NCBI GenBank assembly: GCA_945952465.1
Contig: CAMFIB010000003.1
Coordinates: 62,001-126,000, forward strand
Source: an uncultured Pseudomonadota bacterium
Lineage (GTDB): Bacteria; Pseudomonadota; Gammaproteobacteria; Burkholderiales; Burkholderiaceae_C
DNA length: 64,000 nt
Reading direction: 5' to 3'
The position numbers were made by a program, and so were the translations under genes. The notes under the pieces are model-generated. The model searched no databases. It saw only the letters and a program-made list of their open reading frames with translations, and was not told where the DNA came from. Each line of letters starts with the position of its first letter. Positions within the stretch are counted from its first letter, which is position 1. Shown in pieces: positions 56,824-64,000 of this stretch.

Positions 56824-56853
56824 GCCCGCTGCGCCGCCAAAGGCCCATTGCAC

Positions 56854-56886
56854 AAAAGGCCGCCGGATCGCTCCGGCGGCCTTTTT
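56854..56886 (+). terminator. Terminator after ppa
   Basis: AAAAGGCCGCCGG, ATCGCT loop, CCGGCGGCCTTTTT: a nine-base-pair GC-rich stem with flanking A and T tracts, between convergent genes. Confidence 0.9.
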
Positions 56887-56911
56887 GTTTGTGGGCCCGG
56901 TGTGGGCTGGT

Positions 56912-57763
56912 TCAGCGCGCGGGGTCGGGAAAGATCAACCCGTGCAGCCGGCCCGGCTTGCGCTCGAACGGTTTCCAGTGCCCGGCGGCCTGCGCCAGCC
57001 GGTCGGCCACCACCCACCAGGCGCTGGGGTTCAGGCCGATGCCGAAGTGGCTGGCGATGACCTCGACGTTCTCGGTGTGCGGGTTGGCGCGCGACGGTTG
57101 CTGGAAGCTGCCCTGCCACGCGACGATGCCGTCGGTGCGCGAGAAGATGGAGGTGGTGGGCACGGGCGGCGCGGTGGGCAGGTCGCGCTGTTCGGCTTCG
57201 CGGTGGCTGTCGCGGCCGCTGGTCAGTTCATAGAGGCGCCAGGCGTTGGTGCTGCGCGGCGACGCGGCGAAGGGCGTGCCGAGGGAGATCACGCCACGCA
57301 CCATGTCGGGCATGAGCTTGGCGAGTTCGCGGGCGTAGATGCCGCCCAGGCTCCAGCCGACCAGGCTGACCGGCCGGCCGCTCAGGTCGCAGGCCTGCTG
57401 CACCTGCCGCACGGCGGCTTCCAGCACGCCGGCGCGCGGGCCGAAGTTGAAGCCCTGGTCCCAGCCACGGGTCGTGTAGTCGAGCGAGTCGAGGTAGCGG
57501 CGCAGCGGCAACGTGGTGCTGTCGTTGGCCGACAGCCCAGGGAACACGATGACCGTGTGGCCGTCGCCGGCGGGCGCGCGCTGGAGCACCGGCCAGGCGG
57601 GCAGCACCGCGCCGAATTCCCAGAACGCGCGCATCTCCATCGCCAGCAGGCAGGCGCCCGGCGCGGCCACTTCGGTGCGGCCTTCGCCGTTCACGGCGAG
57701 GTCGGGCAGCTTCGCGCGGGCGCGGCGGCGCGGCGTGTGGGGTTGGGGCGGTGGGTTCAGCAT
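56912..57763 (-). CDS. Alpha/beta-hydrolase fold esterase/lipase-like protein
   Basis: A 283-residue predicted hydrolase. HTVIVFPGLSANDSTTLPLRRYL is the first strand with the oxyanion region, SLVGWSLGGIYARELAK has the nucleophile elbow GWSLGG (Ser near 160), TDGIVAW probably holds the catalytic Asp, and VEVIASHFGIGLNPSAWW the His. The N-terminal 30 residues are basic and Pro-rich, without a clear signal peptide. Substrate unknown; the arrangement resembles Burkholderiales lipase-like proteins. The ATG at 57763 fits the conserved length better than one 60 bp upstream. Confidence 0.83.
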   Translation of the reverse strand: MLNPPPQPHTPRRRARAKLPDLAVNGEGRTEVAAPGACLLAMEMRAFWEFGAVLPAWPVLQRAPAGDGHTVIVFPGLSANDSTTLPLRRYLDSLDYTTRGWDQGFNFGPRAGVLEAAVRQVQQACDLSGRPVSLVGWSLGGIYARELAKLMPDMVRGVISLGTPFAASPRSTNAWRLYELTSGRDSHREAEQRDLPTAPPVPTTSIFSRTDGIVAWQGSFQQPSRANPHTENVEVIASHFGIGLNPSAWWVVADRLAQAAGHWKPFERKPGRLHGLIFPDPAR

Positions 57764-57918
57764 GGGGCCGGATGCAGAAAAGTGCCGGTTCGGCGTTGCA
57801 CCCGATTGGACGCCGTTTCGCACCTCGGCGATGCACGCTTTTTAGAGTGGCGCGTCTGGCTTTGTGTCCCCGCCGCGACCTGTTGTTGCAGGATGGAGCA
57901 AACCGCGCCGCCGAACGG

Positions 57919-59224
57919 CTATTCGCGCTCCCGGAAGGGGCTGCGCTCCTTCAGGTGATCGAGGTAGTTCGCAATGCCTTCGCCTTCCTGCGTGAGGAAG
58001 CGGTCCACCGCATCGGCGAAGGCGGGGTGGGCCAGCCAGTGCGCCGAGGTGGTGGCCACCGGCATCAGCGCGCGGGCCATCTTGTGTTCGCCCTGGGCGC
58101 CGCCCTCGAACCGGTCGAAGCCGTGGGCGATGCACCATTGCAGCGGCTGGTAGTAGCAGGCCTCGAAGTGCAGGCAATCGACCCGTTCCAGCGCGCCCCA
58201 GTAGCGGCCCCAGGCGATCTTGGCGGGGTTTTCTGAATGATTGTGGCTAGAAGTCAGCGCCGTTTCTTGCGTTGTAGCTATTAAACTTGTAGCAATCGGC
58301 CGGCCGCCGCGCTCGGCCACGAACAGCAGCCAGTGCTGCGGCAGGGTGTGCTGCATGCGGTGGAAGAAGTCGCGGGTGAGGTAGGGCGCATTGCCGTGCT
58401 CGAGGTAGGTCTGCTCGTAGCAGCGGTAGAAGAAGTCCCAGTCGGCCTGCGAAATACCGGCGCCCGCGGACCAGCGGAAGGACACGCCGGCGTCGGCCAC
58501 CTTGCGCCGCTCCTGCCGGATCTTCTTGCGCTTCTCGTGGTTGAGGCTGGCGAGGAAGGCGTCGAAGTCGGTGTAGCGGGCAGCGCCGCCGCCGGGCCGC
58601 TCCCAAGGCGGTGCCGCCCCCTCGGGGGGCAGCGAGGACACGTCAGTGCCGAGCGTGGGGGCAAGGTTCTGCCAGTGAAATTGCACGTTGTGGCGCAGCA
58701 TGAGCTGGCTCGCTCTGGCGGCGTCGATGTCGGCTTCGTCGCCGAACAGCAGGTGCAGCGACGACAGCTTTTCCTCCCCGCACACATGCACCAGCGCCTC
58801 CACCAGCGCCGCGCGGCTGGCGCTGTCTGCCGCCATCAGCCGTGAGCCCGGCACCGGCGTGAACGGCACCGCCACCAGCGCCTTGGGGTAGTAGTCGAGC
58901 CCGTGCCGTTCGTAGGCACTGGCCCAGGCCCAGTCGAACACGTATTCGCCATAGGAATGGCTCTTGCGGTAGAGCGGGCAGGCCGCCGCCAACTCACCAC
59001 CGCGCCACAGCGTGACGAAGGCCGGCGACCAGCCGGTGCGGGCGTTGGCGCTGCCACTGGCGTGCAGGGCCGCCAGGTATTCGTGCCGCATGAAGGGCGT
59101 GGGGTGGGCCTGCCGCGCCAGCAGCGCGTTCCAGGCGGTGGCGTCGAGCGCGAGCGGGTCGTCGAAAACCCGGATGACATAATCGTCCGACCCCTTTTTT
59201 GCCCCCGAACCCGATCCCCGTTTC

Positions 59225-59226
<2 letters not shown>
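57919..59226 (-). CDS. GNAT family N-acyltransferase-like protein (COG3146/FemAB-like) with two embedded repeats
   Basis: A 435-residue member of the peptidoglycan-biosynthesis-associated acyltransferase group. Family motifs: FMRHEYLAALHASGSANARTGW, ACPLYRKSHSYGEYVFDWAWA, LNHEKRKKIRQERRKVADAGV, FYRCYEQTYLEHGNAPYLT and FEGGAQGEHKMARAL. Two stretches do not belong to the family: about 189-214 ([15 protein letters not shown]) from repeat B and about 311-332 from repeat A. Both are in frame, so the protein may still fold with long loops. GGAAAG stands six bases before the ATG at 59226, and that ATG overlaps the nadE start. Confidence 0.85.
58229..58294 (-). repeat. Dispersed repeat family A, copy 7 (inside GNAT gene)
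   Basis: Minus strand: GATTGCTACAAGTTTAATAGC is the terminal inverted repeat (split GCTAC and TAGC), then GAAACGGCGCTGACTTCTAGCC and TCATTCAGAAAA. It encodes SLIATTQETALTSSHNHSE, a polar loop. Confidence 0.7.
58584..58661 (+). repeat. Dispersed repeat family B, copy 5 (inside GNAT gene)
   Basis: GCCGCCGCCGGGCCGCTCCC, AAGGCGGTGC, CGCCCCCTCGGGGGGCAG, CGAGGACACGTCAGTG and GAGCGTGGGGG follow the family order. It is 78 bp, a multiple of three, and adds about 26 residues to the protein. Confidence 0.8.
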
Positions 59227-61245
<2,019 letters not shown>

Positions 61246-61249
61246 GCCG

Positions 61250-61924
61250 CTAGAGGGCTTCGAGTCGTTCCGGCGCCCCGCGCGCCGTGGCGGCCTCGCG
61301 CACCAGTGCATCGAGCAGCGGCGCCACCTCGGCGCCCACCCGCACCAGGTCCATCTGCCACGGCGCCATGTAGTCGTGCTCGACCGAGCGCTGCAGGAAC
61401 GCCAGCATCGGGTCGTAGTAGCCGCCCAGGTTGAGCAGGCCGACCGGCTTGTCGTGGTAGCCGAGCTGGCGCCAGGTCCAGGCCTCGAAGAATTCCTCCA
61501 GCGTGCCGATGCCGCCGGGCAGCGCCAGAAAGGCGTCGGCGTGCTCGGCCATCAGCCGCTTGCGCTCGTGCATGGTGTCGACCACCAGCAGCTCGGTGCA
61601 GTCGTGGTGCGCCCATTCGCGCTCGACCATCGCGTGCGGAATGATGCCCAGCACCCGCCCGCCCGCCGCCAGCGCCGCGTCGGCCACGATGCCCATCAGC
61701 CCGTTGCGCCCGCCGCCGTACACCAGCTGCCCGCCGCGCTCGCCGATCCATCGGCCAGCCTCGGCGGCCACCGCGGCGAAACGCGGGTCGGTCCCTTCGC
61801 GCGAGCCGCAGTACACGCAAATTGAAAAAGCAACCCCGACGCTCCCCCGCTGCGCGTAGGCCTCTGCCTCCGCGGGGGCTTGCACCGCATGGGGGCGGCC
61901 CGTCGGCGGAGCGTCCCCGCTCAT
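61250..61924 (-). CDS. LOG family (TIGR00730) putative nucleotide-5'-monophosphate phosphoribohydrolase
   Basis: A 224-residue Rossmann-like protein of the LOG/YvdD family: ICVYCGSREG, VYGGGRNGLMGIVADAAL, the family signature PGGIGTLEEFFEAWTW and a helical end. LOG enzymes release free base from AMP-like nucleotides and make cytokinins in plants; bacterial copies may salvage nucleotides. Normally the protein starts at the ICVYCGS strand; here the first 30 residues come from a diverged family B element, and the only start is the ATG overlapping the dgkA stop (ATGA). Convergent with glnB, with four bases between stops. Confidence 0.9.
   Translation of the reverse strand: MSGDAPPTGRPHAVQAPAEAEAYAQRGSVGVAFSICVYCGSREGTDPRFAAVAAEAGRWIGERGGQLVYGGGRNGLMGIVADAALAAGGRVLGIIPHAMVEREWAHHDCTELLVVDTMHERKRLMAEHADAFLALPGGIGTLEEFFEAWTWRQLGYHDKPVGLLNLGGYYDPMLAFLQRSVEHDYMAPWQMDLVRVGAEVAPLLDALVREAATARGAPERLEAL
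61832..61916 (-). repeat. Diverged family B-like element (N-terminus of LOG gene)
   Basis: Minus strand: GCTCCGCCGACGGGCCGCCCC, AAGCCCCCGCGGAGGCAGAG, CCTACGCGCAGCGGGGGAGCG and TCGGGGTTGCTTTTTC. Its end resembles the junction of copy 3 with the HAD gene, GGGGGTTGCATTTTTC. The central palindrome is eroded. Confidence 0.5.
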
Positions 61925-62319
61925 GCGAAGCGGTGCCACAGCGCGGCCGCCCAGACCCCGGCGCACACCAGCAGGCTCAGCAGCACCGCGGCGCTGCCCA
62001 TGTCCTTGGCGCGCTTGGAGAGGTCGTGCCATTCGGGCCCGATGCGGTCGATCGCGGTCTCAATGCCGGTGTTCAGCAGCTCCACCACCAGCACCGCGAC
62101 CACCGTGCCCGCCAGCAGCGCCACTTCCACCCAGCTCCGGCCCAGCCAGAAGGCGGCCGGCAGCATCAGAACGGCCAGCAAGGCCTCTTGCCGAAAGGCG
62201 GTTTCACCCCAGCCGGCCCTCAGCCCGGCCATGGAGTAGCCGGCGGCGTGCAGCACCCGTGCCAGACCGGTGCGTGCCTTCTGCGGGTTGACGTCGTGGT
62301 GGGCGTCGGTCAGCGGCAT
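61921..62319 (-). CDS. dgkA: Diacylglycerol kinase
   Basis: DgkA phosphorylates diacylglycerol to phosphatidic acid, recycling lipid from membrane-derived oligosaccharide or LPS-modifying reactions. The 132 residues have three helices. A soluble amphipathic start is followed by GLRAGWGETAFRQEALLAVLMLPAAF, VAVLVVELLNTGIETAIDRIGPEWHDLSKRAKDMGSAAVLLS with the catalytic Glu-Asn/Asp signature, and a last hydrophobic segment. The ATG at 62319 has AGCCTGAG upstream. Six bases separate it from the RDD gene. Confidence 0.95.
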   Translation of the reverse strand: MPLTDAHHDVNPQKARTGLARVLHAAGYSMAGLRAGWGETAFRQEALLAVLMLPAAFWLGRSWVEVALLAGTVVAVLVVELLNTGIETAIDRIGPEWHDLSKRAKDMGSAAVLLSLLVCAGVWAAALWHRFA

Positions 62320-62324
62320 GGTGC

Positions 62325-62867
62325 TCAGGCTTTCTTTGGCGGTTCCGACGAGACCAGCCGGGTGCCGGCGAAAGCGTCGTGCCAGAACTGGCGTTGCGGG
62401 TGAAACCGGCTCAGCAGCGCGTAGATCGCCACCCAGCCCATGATCAGCACCGCCTGCTCGCCGCCCGACAAATGGAAGGGCGCCAGCACGGCCAGCACCG
62501 GCAGGAACCACAGCCAACTCAGTGCGTAGCGCAGCAGTGCGCGCTTCTGGGTGAGCCGTGCGCCGTGGGCGTCGGTCACGCGGATGTGCCAGGTCTTCAT
62601 GGCCAGCGTCTGGCCACCTTTGGCCCAGAACCACACGAAATAGATGCCGAACACCACGAACAGGAACGCCTGCAGCGCATGGCGGTTGTCGAGCGCGTGG
62701 CGGGTCTGGCTCAGCGTTCCGAACAGATAGCCGGCGATGAAGACCACGCCGAACATCAGCATGCCCTCGTACAGCCAGCAGGCCATGCGCCGGCCCAGGC
62801 TGGGCGCGGTCAATGGCTCAAGAGGTGATGAGGAGGTTGCCGGAGAAAGGGGTGCGGGGGCGGTCAC
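62325..62867 (-). CDS. RDD family membrane protein
   Basis: A 180-residue protein with the R-D-D residues of the family: APSLGRRMACWLYEGMLMFGVVFIAGYLFG has Arg and is shifted (the usual Asp is replaced by Glu), then FVVFGIYFVWFWAKGGQTLAMKTWHIRVTDAHG has the conserved tail Asp. Four predicted helices. RDD proteins are of unclear function; some are Na+/H+ antiporters. It is followed by dgkA and preceded by DUF3106 on the same strand, separated by 51 bp. Confidence 0.88.
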   Translation of the reverse strand: MTAPAPLSPATSSSPLEPLTAPSLGRRMACWLYEGMLMFGVVFIAGYLFGTLSQTRHALDNRHALQAFLFVVFGIYFVWFWAKGGQTLAMKTWHIRVTDAHGARLTQKRALLRYALSWLWFLPVLAVLAPFHLSGGEQAVLIMGWVAIYALLSRFHPQRQFWHDAFAGTRLVSSEPPKKA

Positions 62868-62918
62868 GCGGCGGATTCTACGTGCGGGCCATGACCGCCC
62901 GGGGACGGGCGCCGCGGC

Positions 62919-63746
62919 CTATTGCGGGGCGGATGCGCCGGGCTTGGGCCCCACCACCGGTTTGGAGGCGGCACGGGCCGCCGCCGGGTGCGGCAGCAAC
63001 GTCTTGCGGTCGACACGCGGCGCAGACGCTGCGGCGAGCACCGGCGTGACAGCGGGCCTGACCGGCAGCAGCGCGGTGCCGCTGGCCGGCCGGGCCGGCA
63101 CCGGCAAAGCCAGCTTGCTGGGAGCCACCGGCTTGAGCGCCATGGCGGCGCTGGTCAGGTCTTTGCTGGCCTCGCGCGCCAGCGCCCGTTTTTCCTCGCC
63201 GCTGAGCTTCTGGTAGGCCTGCCACCGCTCTTCCTTCTGCTCGGCCGTCAGCTCCTTGGTTTCGGCAAAGTTCAGGCGGGCACGGGTGCGGTCTTGCGAG
63301 CTGAGGTCGGTCCAGTCGGACATGCGCTCCTGCAGCTTGGCCTGCTCGGCCGGCGACAGCCTGGCGTAGTTCTGCGCCATCGTCAGCCACTTGCGCTTGC
63401 GTGGCTCGTCGAGCGTGTCCCAGCCGGACTGCAGCGGTTTCAGCGTTTGCTGCTGGGCCGGCGTGAGTTCTTTCCAGATGGGGTGGGTCACCAGCCTGGC
63501 TGTCGTGCCGTGGCCGGACACCGAGGCGGCTTTCTTTGCCGAGGCCGCATGGGCGGGCTTGCTCGCGGCGGGCTTGACCGGTGCGGCAGCGGGCGCCGAC
63601 GATGCGGGAGCGGAGGCAGCCGCCACCACAGGGGCCGGTGTTTCAGGGCCGGACGGCGCCGGTTTGGCGTCGAACCCCCAGGCAAGCAGCGGGGCCGCGC
63701 CGAGCAGTGCGGCCAATGACAAGGCGCGGCCAGAAGCCGCGCCCAT
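62919..63746 (-). CDS. DUF3106-containing exported protein
   Basis: A 275-residue protein with signal peptide (ALSLAALLGAAPLLAWGFDA), a long Ala/Pro/Lys low-complexity linker (about 30-90), then the DUF3106 region WKELTPAQQQTLKPLQSGWDTLDEPRKRKWLTMAQNYARLSPAEQAKLQERM with repeated L-x-P-x-Q-Q helices, and another Ala/Pro-rich tail. Function unknown; its helices resemble other heat-stable periplasmic repeats. AGGAAA six bases before the ATG at 63746 decides the start; a GTG at 63782 with GGGGGAA before it is possible. Confidence 0.85.
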   Translation of the reverse strand: MGAASGRALSLAALLGAAPLLAWGFDAKPAPSGPETPAPVVAAASAPASSAPAAAPVKPAASKPAHAASAKKAASVSGHGTTARLVTHPIWKELTPAQQQTLKPLQSGWDTLDEPRKRKWLTMAQNYARLSPAEQAKLQERMSDWTDLSSQDRTRARLNFAETKELTAEQKEERWQAYQKLSGEEKRALAREASKDLTSAAMALKPVAPSKLALPVPARPASGTALLPVRPAVTPVLAAASAPRVDRKTLLPHPAAARAASKPVVGPKPGASAPQ

Positions 63747-63795
63747 GGTGTTTCCTGAAAAGCCGGACAGCCTCGTCAGCACCGATTCCCCCGCG

Positions 63796-64000
63796 TCACT
63801 CTTCGGTGGAAGCGGGTGGGGACTCGGCTTCGGCGGAACCGCCGCCGACCCGCAGGAACTGCAGGAAGCCGGGGTCTGTGTAAGCCTGCGGCGGCAGGTT
63901 GTCGGTCAGGATGGCGACGTCGACTTCGGCCAGCTCGCTGGCGCGGTTGTCGTCCTGGATGACCTTGATCGCGACCATGCCCACGGCCAGCGCGACCACT
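63796..64000 (-). CDS. DUF3619 family protein (5' part outside window)
   Basis: The frame is open through the end of the window, so only the C-terminal 67 residues are seen: a membrane helix (VALAVGMVAIKVIQ) followed by a short periplasmic tail with ELAEVDVAILTDNLPPQAYTDPGFLQFL, typical of DUF3619. The family is normally encoded between an ECF sigma factor and a DUF3106 gene in Burkholderiales; the DUF3106 gene follows here after 49 bp, so rpoE is expected just beyond the window. Confidence 0.8.
   Translation of the reverse strand, partial: VVALAVGMVAIKVIQDDNRASELAEVDVAILTDNLPPQAYTDPGFLQFLRVGGGSAEAESPPASTEE

Overview
This is a high-GC (roughly two-thirds G+C) chromosomal segment. The gene content fits a betaproteobacterium of the order Burkholderiales, most likely Comamonadaceae: a DUF3579 protein, a nadE-glnB pair, the DUF3619-DUF3106-RDD cluster, YkgJ and DUF3617 proteins, AcnA plus AcnB, and two dispersed repeat families scattered through and between genes. 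The family placement is an inference from protein resemblance. I see no rRNA, tRNA, integrase, transposase or prophage genes.

Layout. 1-11.8 kb: a truncated Lys/Ala-rich protein, acnB, two small reverse genes, a serine operon (serC-serA) followed by DUF4166 and DCC-family genes, then acnA and an FAD monooxygenase. 11.9-22.0 kb: a complete type I-C CRISPR-Cas locus on the minus strand, in the order cas3-cas5c-cas8c-cas7-cas4-cas1-cas2-leader-array. The array has 29 repeats and 28 spacers. An internal start in cas8c with a perfect Shine-Dalgarno sequence probably makes the small subunit Cas11c. 22.1-26.4 kb: ykgJ, argF, argD, DUF3579, a bacterial protein resembling archaeal TiaS, and rpsT. 26.5-35.7 kb: murJ, a SirB1-like protein, a HigBA-type toxin-antitoxin pair, purM, an AI-2E family permease, hda, a HAD phosphatase, pcnB and folK. 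35.8-42.5 kb: a small membrane protein, sodC, a phosphate-transport operon (DUF47-pit) with a Pho-box-like site, a MltD-type transglycosylase, gloB, a methyltransferase and rnhA. 42.6-53.9 kb: an RND efflux pair, the molybdenum cofactor run moaA-mobA-moeA, cytochrome b561 with two YceI proteins, and a divergent hydrolase/TetR pair with two matching operators. 53.9-64 kb: a membrane pyrophosphatase divergent from a soluble one, an alpha/beta hydrolase, a GNAT protein, nadE-glnB, a LOG protein, dgkA, RDD, DUF3106 and a truncated DUF3619 gene.

The least explained structure is the pair of repeat families. Family A (about 65-70 bp, relatively AT-rich, core GGCGCTGAC) has eight copies here. Five of them lie inside conserved genes and keep the frame open (FAD monooxygenase, murJ, moeA, GNAT, nadE). 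Family B (about 80 bp, GC-rich, centred on the palindrome GCCCCCTCGGGGGGC) has five clear copies and two diverged ones. It abuts or supplies the starts of murJ, hda, the HAD gene and the LOG gene, flanks hda as an inverted pair, and sits in frame inside the GNAT gene.

All family assignments come from reading the sequence and remembered motifs; no searches were run.
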